A stretch of 64,000 nucleotides of DNA from Variovorax jilinensis (GTDB lineage Bacteria > Pseudomonadota > Gammaproteobacteria > Burkholderiales > Burkholderiaceae_C). The position numbers were made by a program, and so were the translations under genes. The stretch is from the NCBI RefSeq assembly GCF_030316885.1, contig NZ_JASZYQ010000001.1, positions 930,001-994,000 on the forward strand, read 5' to 3'. Below the pieces are notes generated by a model. The model worked only from the letters and a program-made list of their open reading frames with translations, did not search any database and was not told the DNA's origin. This document shows, one piece after another, positions 39,613-49,331 of this stretch (position 1 is its first letter; every line of letters begins with the position of its first letter).

Positions 39613-40014
39613 TCAGTTGCCGCCCGGCCTGGGCGTCACGCTCCCCTTGGCCGCGGCCAGCGTGGCGCAATCGCTGCCCGGCTCGACCGAGTCGAAGCGC
39701 TCGACCACGAGCTGTTCGCGCGGCGGGCCTTCCATCGACTCGCGCACCTCGAGCCGGCCCTCGAAGTTCACGAGCAGCGGGGTCGCAGGCGCCTTCTGCC
39801 ACTTGAGGTAGCTGCGCTGCAGAGCCACCATGTCGCCCGCCATCGCGACCGGCCAGCGCTTGCCGCTCGCACAGTCGGTGAACTGCGCAGCATCGGCGAA
39901 GTAGACGAAATCGCCGCGCCAATGGCTGTTGGCGGGCGTCTGTGCGCTCGCTGCATGCATGCCGCATGCGGCGAGCGGGACGAGCAGGGCAATGAGGGTC
40001 TTGGTCGCGGTCAT
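39613..40014 (-). CDS. secreted protein, NlpE-like, unknown function
   Basis: 133 residues with a signal peptide ending near AASA-Q (residue 24). The mature part has HWRGDFVYFADAAQFTDCASGKRWPVA and a late REQLVVERFDSVEPGSDC, holding two cysteines that could form a disulfide. The pattern resembles the C-terminal OB-like region of copper-homeostasis lipoprotein NlpE and similar small periplasmic proteins. It is convergent with the regulator gene and divergent from the injection-system locus. Confidence 0.7.
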   Translation of the reverse strand: MTATKTLIALLVPLAACGMHAASAQTPANSHWRGDFVYFADAAQFTDCASGKRWPVAMAGDMVALQRSYLKWQKAPATPLLVNFEGRLEVRESMEGPPREQLVVERFDSVEPGSDCATLAAAKGSVTPRPGGN

Positions 40015-40181
40015 CCGGAGCCTTTCAGTTCGAGGCCCATTCTGCCCGCGTGATCCGATGCCTGCGGGCGGGTTCGCATTGCCCCGGTGGGTCGCTTGCG
40101 GCGGGTTCGCGATGACCCGGTCGTTGCATGGCAGGACGCTGGGTCCCCAAACAAATCAAGCACTTGCGAACCCCGGGCCGG

Positions 40182-40197
40182 TGGCACGCGATTCGCA
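40182..40197 (+). promoter_or_regulatory. sigma-54 (RpoN) promoter of the injection-system locus
   Basis: TGGCACG-CGAT-TCGCA, against the consensus TGGCACG-N4-TTGCW; only the second T of the -12 element differs. The GG and GC pairs have the required spacing. Predicted +1 is near 40208, giving a leader of about 23 nt that holds the GGAGA ribosome-binding site of the first gene. Confidence 0.65.
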
Positions 40198-40230
40198 TTG
40201 ACGAGCCCATGACCATGCCTGGAGATCGCA

Positions 40231-40521
40231 TTGCTCGAAGGGTCGGCGGAAAGCAGGGCGCAGCGCGCGAGCCAGGCCATCGAGGCCTATCTCGCCCGCT
40301 GGCCGCAGGCTGCCGACACCGAGGAGGGCATCGCGCGCTGGTGGTTGCCGCGCATGGGCGTGGACCTGCCGCTGTCCGACGTGCGGGCCGCGCTCGAACG
40401 GCTGGTGCAGCTGCGCGTGATGACGCGCACCCATCTGCCCGAGGGCAGCGTGATCTTTCGCGCCGCGGCGCAACCGCCGGCGCCCGGTGGCGCCACGGGC
40501 CAAGGCCGCACTGAGTCCTGA
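40231..40521 (+). CDS. small winged-helix-like protein, first gene of the eCIS locus
   Basis: 96 residues from TTG 40231, preceded by GGAGA at six-base spacing; no ATG fits. The sequence reads as helices followed by a hairpin wing: AIEAYLARWPQAADTEEGIARWWL, LSDVRAALERLVQLRVM, then TRTHLPEGSVIFRAA. This is the order of a winged helix domain, so DNA or protein binding is possible. It ends in a disordered Pro/Gly tail, 6 bp before the DUF4255 gene. Regulator versus structural accessory is open. Confidence 0.65.
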   Translation: MLEGSAESRAQRASQAIEAYLARWPQAADTEEGIARWWLPRMGVDLPLSDVRAALERLVQLRVMTRTHLPEGSVIFRAAAQPPAPGGATGQGRTES

Positions 40522-40527
40522 GCGACC

Positions 40528-41127
40528 ATGGCGAACATCCAGGCAATCCACTCGGTCGGCGCATCCCTCGCGACCTTCCTGCGCAACACCTATCCGGCCG
40601 TCGTGGGCGATCAGCCGATGCCTCAGTGCGATTTCGCGCTGGTGTCGTCGGGCGAACTGGCCGGCACCATCGACGAGGCCACGCGCATCACGCTGTACCT
40701 CTACCGCGTGACCGCCAACGAGCACAACCGCCAGCAGCGTCCGGGCCTGATGTCGCCGCAGCAGCAGGCGCCGCTCGGGCTCGACCTGCACTTCCTGCTG
40801 AGCGCCTGGGCCGGCACCGCGCAGGACGAGCTGCTGCCCTTTGCCTGGGCCTTGCGCCAGCTGTACCTGCATCCCATCCTCGATGCCTCCTCGCTGTCGC
40901 CCGAGGCTGGCTGGAGCACCGAGGAAGTGATCCAGATCATTCCGTCCGAACTGCCGGTCGAGGACATGATGCGCATCTGGGATGCGCTCACGCCCCCCTA
41001 CCGGTTGTCGGTGTCGTACGTGGCGCGGCTCGTGCGGCTGGACCCCGATGCCTTCGACGACGCCGGGCCGGTGGTCGCGACCCGCTTCGGCTGGGGCACG
41101 GCGCAGAAGGTCGGAGGCGCGCCATGA
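40528..41127 (+). CDS. DUF4255 / Pvc16-like tail-cap protein
   Basis: 199 residues of the DUF4255 family, the N-terminal part of Afp16/Pvc16-type proteins that cap or terminate the tube of extracellular contractile injection systems. Typical features: N-terminal ASLATFLRNTYP, a DFALVSSGELAG strand, LTLYLYRVTANEHNRQQRP-like centre, LGLDLHFLLSAWAGTAQDELLPFAWALRQLYLHPIL, and FGWGTAQKVGG at the end. It overlaps the next gene by ATGA. Confidence 0.88.
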   Translation: MANIQAIHSVGASLATFLRNTYPAVVGDQPMPQCDFALVSSGELAGTIDEATRITLYLYRVTANEHNRQQRPGLMSPQQQAPLGLDLHFLLSAWAGTAQDELLPFAWALRQLYLHPILDASSLSPEAGWSTEEVIQIIPSELPVEDMMRIWDALTPPYRLSVSYVARLVRLDPDAFDDAGPVVATRFGWGTAQKVGGAP

Positions 41128-41933
41128 CGCTCGCGATCCGCCAGCTCGAGCAGATCGACGCCCGGGTTCTCGGCGCGCTGCGCTGCGTCGATGCGGGCAC
41201 GCGCAGCGCGATCGATCTGCCGCTCGCGGTGCGCATCGAGGGCGCGCGCGTGCGGCGCAACCGCAGCGGCCTGCACGTCATCACCGAGGCCGACGGGCTG
41301 GCTGCGCACGCATCGGCCTTCGAGGACGCACCGGCCGAGCCGGCGCTCGGGTCGGTGGCACTGACCGCCTCGCTGATCGATCCGAGCGGCGCCTACCTGC
41401 CGCGCATCGCGACGATTGCGCTGCCGCGCGATGCGGCGCCTGCGAACGCAAGCGCAGCCGGATCGCTGTTCCGCCCGATCGAGATCGCGATGTATCCGGG
41501 CGCCACCGCGGCGCTCGGCGTCAACTGGGCGGTGCTGCGCGTCTCCCTCACCGAGGCGGCCAGCGGCGATGCGCTCGGCGGTGCCTTGCTGCTGGTGCGC
41601 AGCGGCACCCGCGTGCTGGCCCGCGGCCTCAGCGACTGGCGCGGCGAGGCCCTGGTGCCGGTGCCCGGCGTGCCGGTCACGACCTGGTCCGACGAGGCCG
41701 AGGCGGTGGTCGTCAGCGAGACCGCGGCCCGGCTCGAACTGGTCTGGGACCCGGCCGCGGGCCTGCGCGTGCCGGCCGCCGACGTGCGCGCCGGCCGCGC
41801 ACCCGCGCGGCTGCCGCAGGTCGACCCGGACCGGCTCGAGGCCGAGCGCGCCGACCTGCCCGGCGCCGTCGTCGACCTGCAGCTGCGGGCCGGCCGCTCG
41901 CAAACCCTTTCCCTCGCGCTCGCATTGCCATGA
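41124..41933 (+). CDS. beta-rich eCIS-associated protein, unknown
   Basis: 269 residues, no signal peptide. The N-terminal half has extended strands (IDLPLAVRIEGARVRRNRSGLHVI). The C-terminal half has an Ig-like/carboxypeptidase-regulatory-like motif with LVRSGTRVLARGLSDWRGEALVPVPGVPV, which would be a small beta-sandwich. It is translationally coupled to the DUF4255 gene and 59 bp before sheath 1, so it may be a cap or attachment component. Not assignable to a named Afp/Pvc subunit by eye. Confidence 0.7.
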   Translation: MTLAIRQLEQIDARVLGALRCVDAGTRSAIDLPLAVRIEGARVRRNRSGLHVITEADGLAAHASAFEDAPAEPALGSVALTASLIDPSGAYLPRIATIALPRDAAPANASAAGSLFRPIEIAMYPGATAALGVNWAVLRVSLTEAASGDALGGALLLVRSGTRVLARGLSDWRGEALVPVPGVPVTTWSDEAEAVVVSETAARLELVWDPAAGLRVPAADVRAGRAPARLPQVDPDRLEAERADLPGAVVDLQLRAGRSQTLSLALALP

Positions 41934-41992
41934 AGGCCCCGCGAGTCCTCCGTCGTCCCATACCTGCAAGCTTCATGCAAAGGAGATAGGCC

Positions 41993-43768
<1,776 letters not shown>

Positions 43769-43788
43769 CCTGATCCAAGGGGAACCAC

Positions 43789-44232
43789 ATGGCCAATCGC
43801 ACCACGCCCTACGGCGCCTTCAACTTCGTCGTCAACTTCGACGGCGGCGAGACCTTCGGCGGCTTTTCCGACGTCTCGGGCATCGGCACCGAGCTCACCA
43901 TCGCCGAGTACCGCAATGGCAACGACCGCGAGAACCACGTGCGCAAGGTCGGCGGCGTGCACAAGGTGAGCGATGTCACGCTCAAGCGCGGCATCGTCAA
44001 CTCGATCTCGCTGTTCCAGTGGATCAAGGACTCGCGCACCAAGGGGCCGGACGCGAAGAAGAGCATCACGATCCTGCTGCTCGACGAATCGCAGAAGCCG
44101 GTGCAGACCTGGGTGCTGCGCGGCGTGCTGCCGATGAAGTACACAGGCCCGACGCTGGCGGCCAAGGGCGGCGGCGACGTCGCGATGGAAGAGCTGGTGC
44201 TTTCGTCCGAAGCGCTCGAGATGGAAGCCTGA
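43789..44232 (+). CDS. inner tube protein 1 (Hcp/gp19-like)
   Basis: 147 residues of the T4 gp19/Afp1-like tube family: PYGAFNFVVNFDGGETFGGFSDVSGIGTELTIAEYRNGND, then VTLKRGIVNSISLFQWIKD and a LVLSSEALEME end. It would form hexameric rings stacked inside the sheath. 20 bp after sheath 1. Confidence 0.95.
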   Translation: MANRTTPYGAFNFVVNFDGGETFGGFSDVSGIGTELTIAEYRNGNDRENHVRKVGGVHKVSDVTLKRGIVNSISLFQWIKDSRTKGPDAKKSITILLLDESQKPVQTWVLRGVLPMKYTGPTLAAKGGGDVAMEELVLSSEALEMEA

Positions 44233-44257
44233 GCGCCATCCAACGGCCCGCCGCACC

Positions 44258-45877
44258 ATGAGCCTGCTGTTCGAGACCGCTGCCCCGCCGCTGGCCGCCG
44301 ACCTGCGGCGTGCCGACGTCGCCTGCTTCGTCGGCCATGTGGCACGGCGCAGCGCGGTGCCGCTGCCCGATGCGGTGCGTGCGCAACTGCGCGAGGGGGG
44401 CTGGATCGACGGCATCCGGGCCCGGCCGTCCGCGGAGGTCGAGTCGCTGCTGAACCTGCCGGTGGTGATCGACAGCTGGGCCCGCTTCGATGCGCTGTTC
44501 GCCTGGGAGGCGCGGCCGCTTCGAGCCGACCCGGCCGATACCGACACCGGCATCGCCGTCTGCGCGACCTACCTGGGTGCCGCGGTGCGCAGCTTCTTCG
44601 CGCGCGGCGGCCGGCGTGCCGTGGTGGTGCGGGTCGGCGATCCGTGGCCCTACATCGAGACCCTGGCCGACCCGGCCGCGGCACGGCGCGAACGGCTGCG
44701 CCGGATGGTGCCGGACTTCGCCGACCGCAGCAACGCGGCGCGCCTCTTCGTGCCCACCGAGCCCTCGACCTGGCAGGGCATCCACCACCTGTACGGCCTG
44801 CGCGACGTGAGCCTGGTGCTGCTGCCCGACCTCGCCGACGCCTGCTGCGTCACCGAGGCCGCACCGCGCACCGAACTGCCGCCGCCCGCGGTGCCGACCG
44901 GCTTCGTCGAATGCAGCGCCAACGACGCGCCGCCCGACGACAGCACGCTGCGCCGCGTGCCCGCGCCGCGGCTCGACAGCGACGGCTACCTGGCGTGGCA
45001 GCTCGCACTGGTGGCGGTGCGCGCCTTTCTCGCGCGCCACCAGCGCGAGGTGATGCTGCTGGCGGCGCTACCGCTGCCCCAGCCCGACACGCAGCGCGTG
45101 AGCGGCGACGGCCAGGTGCATGCGCAGGCCGCGATGCTGGCCTACCTTCAGCGCATCGGCATCGTGCCGCCGTCGCCGATCCCTTCCGACCAGGACGCGG
45201 GCGCTGCGAGCGCCTTCGTGCAGCTGGCCTGGCCCTGGTTGCGCACCCACGCCGCGGCCGACCTGCCCGAATGGCTGGAGTCGCCCGACGGCGTGCTGGC
45301 GGGCCTGGTGGCCGCGGGTGCGACCGCGCGCGGCAGCTTCCGCTCGGTGGCCGGCGACTTCTCGGTGCCGCGCCTGCGCGATGTGGCCGACGCCGAGCCG
45401 CGGCCTTCGTGGGGCCTCGGCGACGACAGCCCCGATGCGCAGCTGGCGCGCCATGTCTGCCTGTTCGCGCAGCAGCCCGACGGCTGGGCGCTCCAGTCGG
45501 ACGTCACGCTGTCTTCGCATGAAGGCTGGCGCTTCGGAGGCAGCTCGCGGCTCATGGGCACCCTCCTGCGGTCCGCGCGTGCGGCCGGCGACAGCCTGGT
45601 CTTCGACCTCAACGGCCCGGCCACCTGGGCTGGCCTGCGGCGTGCCATCGAGCGCCTCCTGACGGGCTTCTGGAACGAGGGTGCCTTCGCCGGTGCCACG
45701 CTGGCCGATGCCTTCGCTGTGCGCTGCGACCGTTCCACCATGACCCAGGCCGATCTCGATGCGGGCCGCCTGGTCGTCGAGATCACGGTGCGTCCGGCGG
45801 CATCGATCGAGCGCATCACGGTGGTGCTCGACCTCAACAACGCGAGCGGCGCCCAGGCGCTGCGGGAGGCCGCCTGA
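44258..45877 (+). CDS. second, divergent sheath protein
   Basis: 539 residues. The N-terminal ~450 residues differ strongly from sheath 1. The C-terminal GFWNEGAFAGATLADAFAVRCDRSTMTQADLDAGRLVVEITVRPAASIERI segment matches the interlocking C-terminus of sheath 1 almost motif for motif. A segment TWQGIHHLYGLRDVSLVLLPDLADAC resembles the central sheath domain. Afp and PVC encode several sheaths; by analogy this one may form the base-proximal ring (Afp4-like). Its TGA overlaps the tube 2 ATG. Confidence 0.88.
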   Translation: MSLLFETAAPPLAADLRRADVACFVGHVARRSAVPLPDAVRAQLREGGWIDGIRARPSAEVESLLNLPVVIDSWARFDALFAWEARPLRADPADTDTGIAVCATYLGAAVRSFFARGGRRAVVVRVGDPWPYIETLADPAAARRERLRRMVPDFADRSNAARLFVPTEPSTWQGIHHLYGLRDVSLVLLPDLADACCVTEAAPRTELPPPAVPTGFVECSANDAPPDDSTLRRVPAPRLDSDGYLAWQLALVAVRAFLARHQREVMLLAALPLPQPDTQRVSGDGQVHAQAAMLAYLQRIGIVPPSPIPSDQDAGAASAFVQLAWPWLRTHAAADLPEWLESPDGVLAGLVAAGATARGSFRSVAGDFSVPRLRDVADAEPRPSWGLGDDSPDAQLARHVCLFAQQPDGWALQSDVTLSSHEGWRFGGSSRLMGTLLRSARAAGDSLVFDLNGPATWAGLRRAIERLLTGFWNEGAFAGATLADAFAVRCDRSTMTQADLDAGRLVVEITVRPAASIERITVVLDLNNASGAQALREAA

Positions 45878-46365
45878 TGCCTGCGCGCGACCTGCCCGAG
45901 AACCTGCTGCAGCCGCTGCATGCGTTCCGCTTCCACGTGAGCTTCTCGAACGCGAACGGCGGCGATGCAGTGGACATCTGCAGCGGTGCCTTCGCCGAGT
46001 GCACCGGTCTCGAGGCCACCATGGAACCCAAGGTGATCAAGGCCGGCGGCGCCAACTACGGCGCGGCCCAGCGACCCGGTCGCGTGAGCTTCGCGACCGT
46101 GGTGCTCAAGCGCGGCATGACCACCACGCGCGATGCCTTCAAGTGGTTCCAGCTGGTGGCCGGCGGCGCCTATGCGTACCGGCTCTCGGCCGAGATCCAG
46201 ATGCAGGATTCGGCCGGCGAGACGGTGCTGACATGGGGCCTGGACCACTGCATGCCGGTCAAGTTCAAGGCCTCGGACCTCAGCGCCAGGAACAACGAGA
46301 TCGGCGTCGAGGAACTGCACCTGGCGCACGAGGGGCTGCGGCTGGTGGTCGAGGGAGCAGGCTGA
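45877..46365 (+). CDS. inner tube protein 2 (Afp5-like)
   Basis: 162 residues of the same tube family as the 147-residue protein: LHAFRFHVSF, ICSGAFAECTGLEATMEPKVIKAGG, FATVVLKRGMTTTRDAFKWFQLV, VEELHLAHEGL. Such a second tube protein usually forms the first ring on the baseplate. Start and stop overlap the neighbours by one base (TGATG) on both sides. Confidence 0.92.
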   Translation: MPARDLPENLLQPLHAFRFHVSFSNANGGDAVDICSGAFAECTGLEATMEPKVIKAGGANYGAAQRPGRVSFATVVLKRGMTTTRDAFKWFQLVAGGAYAYRLSAEIQMQDSAGETVLTWGLDHCMPVKFKASDLSARNNEIGVEELHLAHEGLRLVVEGAG

Positions 46366-47339
46366 TGGCACGGCTGCCCGACGCACCCAGCGTGGCGAGC
46401 GCGACCTTCGAAGTCATCGAGGGGCCGGGCGCGGGCGGCGGCGCGGTCGCGGTGCAGTTCAACCCGGTGTCGCTCGAGTACACCATCGCCAACGAGTTCG
46501 ACGATCGCAACGGCAACAACGGCGCGCGCCAGTTCGTCAAGAAGAGCACCGCCAGGCTGTCGATGACGCTGGTCTACGACAGCACCGACGACGGAAGCGA
46601 CGTGCGCATCCAGACCGAGACCATCTCGGGCCTGATGGAGCCCGCGCGCGACGGCCGCAAGAAGTACGCGCCCAAGGTCGAGTTCGGCTGGGGCACCTAC
46701 AGCTTCAAGGGCGTGATCGAGCAGTACAAGGAAACGATCGACTTCTTCGCGGCCAGCGGCGTGCCGCTGCGCGCCAGCATCGCACTCACGCTGGCGGCGC
46801 AGGAGGTCGAGTTCCAGAGCAGCAAGAACCCGGACGCCAGCGTCGACGGCAGCCTCTCGCCCGACCCGGTCGACCTGCCGCCCGGCGCGGCGCCGGCCGC
46901 GGTCGCCAATGCGCTCGGCGACCCGCGCGCCGCGCGTGCGATCGCATCGGCCAATGCCTCGGCCAGCCTGCGCTTCGGTGCCGGTGCCTCGTTGTCGGTG
47001 GGCGGCGCCGTGGGCATCGGCGCGCCGGTGGCCTTTTCCGCGGGCGCTGCCGGCGGCGCGGGTGCAGGCATCGGTCTGTCGTTCGGCGCCAGCGGGAGTC
47101 TCGGCATCGGCGCCACCGCGGGCGCCGCGTTCGCGGGCCTGCGCGCGGGCTCCGGTGGCCGTGCGCTGGCGGTCGACAGCGCCGCCGCGCGCGCCGCCTT
47201 GCTGCCGGCCGCGGGCACGAGCGGCGCCGTCTCCTTCGGTCCCGGCGGCCGCGCGACCGCGAGCGGCGGTGCCAGCCTCTCGGCCGACGTCGGTGCCGGC
47301 GCCGACCTTCATGCCCGCATCGGATTCGGAGGCGCCTGA
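46365..47339 (+). CDS. Afp7-like CIS tube-initiator protein with Gly/Ala/Ser tail
   Basis: 324 residues. Residues 1 to about 150 match the contractile injection system tube-protein family seen as Afp7/gp53-like adaptor: AVQFNPVSLEYTIANEFDDRNG, KKSTARLSMTLVYDSTDDG, PKVEFGWGTYSFKGVIEQYKETIDFFAASGVPLRASIALTL. In most eCIS loci this part is followed by a LysM domain. Here about 140 residues of low-complexity Gly, Ala and Ser with occasional FGAGASL-type strands follow instead. No transmembrane segment is convincing. Confidence 0.88.
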   Translation: MARLPDAPSVASATFEVIEGPGAGGGAVAVQFNPVSLEYTIANEFDDRNGNNGARQFVKKSTARLSMTLVYDSTDDGSDVRIQTETISGLMEPARDGRKKYAPKVEFGWGTYSFKGVIEQYKETIDFFAASGVPLRASIALTLAAQEVEFQSSKNPDASVDGSLSPDPVDLPPGAAPAAVANALGDPRAARAIASANASASLRFGAGASLSVGGAVGIGAPVAFSAGAAGGAGAGIGLSFGASGSLGIGATAGAAFAGLRAGSGGRALAVDSAAARAALLPAAGTSGAVSFGPGGRATASGGASLSADVGAGADLHARIGFGGA

Positions 47340-47341
47340 AC

Positions 47342-47515
47342 ATGCCCATCACATTCGACGAAGTCTCGGCCGAGATCGAGCGCGATCCCGAACAAGGCAC
47401 GGGCGGAGCCGGCAGCGCGGCCGCGCCCGCTGCACCGGCGCCCGATCCGCGCGAGCAGTTCGAGCGCGAACTGCGCATCCATGCCGAGCGCCGCATGCGG
47501 CTCTCGGACCACTGA
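47342..47515 (+). CDS. tiny baseplate-associated protein
   Basis: 57 residues: MPITFDEVSAEIERDP, a Gly/Ala/Pro spacer, then a charged helix PREQFERELRIHAERRMRLSDH. It begins two bases after the previous stop. Position between the Afp7-like and hub genes and its size recall the small Afp6/DUF5908-type proteins that occur in this part of eCIS loci, although Afp6 precedes Afp7. Easily missed by gene callers. Confidence 0.72.
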   Translation: MPITFDEVSAEIERDPEQGTGGAGSAAAPAAPAPDPREQFERELRIHAERRMRLSDH

Positions 47516-47531
47516 TGAAGGAGGCACGCGC

Positions 47532-48617
47532 ATGGCCGAAACCAGCCTGAGCCAGTCGGCGATCTTCAGCGCCCGCCCCGTGGTGCACGTGGGCGGCCAG
47601 GCGGTCGAGCGCGTGAGCGCGCTGCTGAGCGCGATGCGCATGGAGGAATCCGAGGGCGGCATGAGCACGCTCGAGCTGCGCCTCTCGAACTGGGTCGCGA
47701 CCGGCGGCGGTGGTGCCGAACTGGCCTTCGATGGGCAGTCGCCGCTCCGGCTCGGCGCCGAACTCCTGGTGGGCACCGGCGACGAGGCAGCGCCGAACGA
47801 GATCTTTCGCGGCAAGGTGAGCGCGCTCGAGATGGTCTGCAGCTACGGTCAGCCGCCCGAGCTCGTGGTGCTGGCCGAGGATGCGCTGACAGCCGCGCGG
47901 CGGGCGCGCCGCACCAAGGTCTATGCGGACATGTCGCCGGCCGAGGTGATTCGCGCCGTTGCCGGCAACCTGGCGCTGTCGCCGACCGTCACCGGCCTCG
48001 ACGCACCGCACGGCACGTGGGTGCAGCTCGACGAGACCGACCTGGGCTTCCTGCGCCGGCTCGCGGCCCGCTTCGAGGCCGACCTGCAGGTCAGCGGCAC
48101 GGCGCTCGCGGTGGCACCGCGCCAGGAAGTGCAGCGCGGCACCATCGAGCTCACGCTCAACAGCCAGCTGGCGCGCGTCCGCATCACGGCCGATCTCGCC
48201 GACCAGGTCACGGCGGTCACGGCCGCGGGCTGGAACCCGGCCGATGGCAGTCCGGTCAGCGGCTCGGCCACCGGCATCACGCACGGCGGTCCGGGCAGCG
48301 GCAGGAGCGGCCTCGCATGGGCGGAGGAAGTGTTCGGAGCCCGCAGCGAACACCTGGGCAACCCGGTGGCCTCCACCGATGCCGAGGCCCAGGCGCTGGC
48401 CGAGGCCGCGCTCGACCAGCGCGCGCGCCGCTTCGTCCGCGCCGAGGGCACGGCCGAGGGCAACGCGCGCATGCGCGTCGGCGCCCAGGTGCGGCTGGCT
48501 GGCATCTCGGCCCAGTTCGACAACAGCTACTACGTGATCGAGGCGCGGCACCTGTTCGACATGCGGCAGGGCTATCGCACCGAGTTCCGCGCCGAGTGCG
48601 CCTACCTGGGCAACTGA
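47532..48617 (+). CDS. baseplate hub protein, phage late control D / gp27-like
   Basis: 361 residues matching the gpD/gp27 half of VgrG-like hubs: IFSARPVVHVGGQAVERVSALLSAMRMEES, the RRARRTKVYADMSPAEVIRAVAGNLAL domain-swap helices, TWVQLDETDLGFLRRLAARFEADLQV, and a C-terminal YYVIEARHLFDMRQGYRTEF. In Afp8/Pvc8 this is fused to the spike; here it is a separate gene 10 bp before the spike gene. Confidence 0.92.
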   Translation: MAETSLSQSAIFSARPVVHVGGQAVERVSALLSAMRMEESEGGMSTLELRLSNWVATGGGGAELAFDGQSPLRLGAELLVGTGDEAAPNEIFRGKVSALEMVCSYGQPPELVVLAEDALTAARRARRTKVYADMSPAEVIRAVAGNLALSPTVTGLDAPHGTWVQLDETDLGFLRRLAARFEADLQVSGTALAVAPRQEVQRGTIELTLNSQLARVRITADLADQVTAVTAAGWNPADGSPVSGSATGITHGGPGSGRSGLAWAEEVFGARSEHLGNPVASTDAEAQALAEAALDQRARRFVRAEGTAEGNARMRVGAQVRLAGISAQFDNSYYVIEARHLFDMRQGYRTEFRAECAYLGN

Positions 48618-48627
48618 CATCCACGCC

Positions 48628-49317
48628 ATGCAACGCGACGCCGTCTTCACGAACCCCGCGGGCTGGATGCAGTCGGGCTTTCTTGCGCGCGTCGTCTCGC
48701 TCGACGATCCCGAGGGGCGCAGCCGGGTCCAGGTCAAGCTGCTGTCGTTCGCGGACGTGGCCGAACAGGACTCGACCATGTGGGCGCGCGTGGTGTGCCC
48801 GTTCGCGGGCAGCGACCGTGGCGTCTTCTTCCTGCCCGAGGTCGACGACGAGGTGCTCGTGGTCTTCGTGCAGGGCGACCCTCGCCATCCGCTCGTGATC
48901 GGCGGCCTGTGGAACGGCTCGGCGGCGCCGCCGGCGGCGATCGAATCGGGCGGGCGCAACCGCCTCAAGCGCATCCAGTCGAAGAACGGCATCGTCATCA
49001 CGCTCGACGACCAGAGCGGCCAGGAGATGCTCGAGCTGAAGACGCCCGGCGGCCAGATGCTCACGCTCAGGGACGGCCCCGGCAGCGTGACGATCGAGGA
49101 CAGCAACGGCAATTCGATCACGCTAGAGAGCGCGGGAATCACGGTGCAGGCCGCGGCCAAGGTCAAGGTGCAGGCCTCGACGGTCGAGGTCACGGCCGGC
49201 ATGGTCACGGTCGACGCCGCGATGTCGAAGTTCTCGGGCATCGTCAAGTGCGAGGTGCTGCAGACCAATGCGGTGATCTCGACCAGCTACACGCCCGGCG
49301 CGGGCAACGTCTGGTAG
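48628..49317 (+). CDS. baseplate spike protein, gpV/gp5-like
   Basis: 229 residues. The N-terminal OB-fold (about 15-100) has FLARVVSLDDPEGRSRVQVKL, WARVVCPFAGSDRGVFFLPEVDDEVLVVFVQGDPRHPLVIGGLWNG. A beta-helix needle follows with SIT/ITV/VKVQ strand repeats (about 150-229). It would be trimeric at the tip of the tube. It lacks the gp27 half and has no PAAR-binding partner visible next to it. Confidence 0.94.
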   Translation: MQRDAVFTNPAGWMQSGFLARVVSLDDPEGRSRVQVKLLSFADVAEQDSTMWARVVCPFAGSDRGVFFLPEVDDEVLVVFVQGDPRHPLVIGGLWNGSAAPPAAIESGGRNRLKRIQSKNGIVITLDDQSGQEMLELKTPGGQMLTLRDGPGSVTIEDSNGNSITLESAGITVQAAAKVKVQASTVEVTAGMVTVDAAMSKFSGIVKCEVLQTNAVISTSYTPGAGNVW

Positions 49318-49331
49318 GGCAGGGGAGCCAC

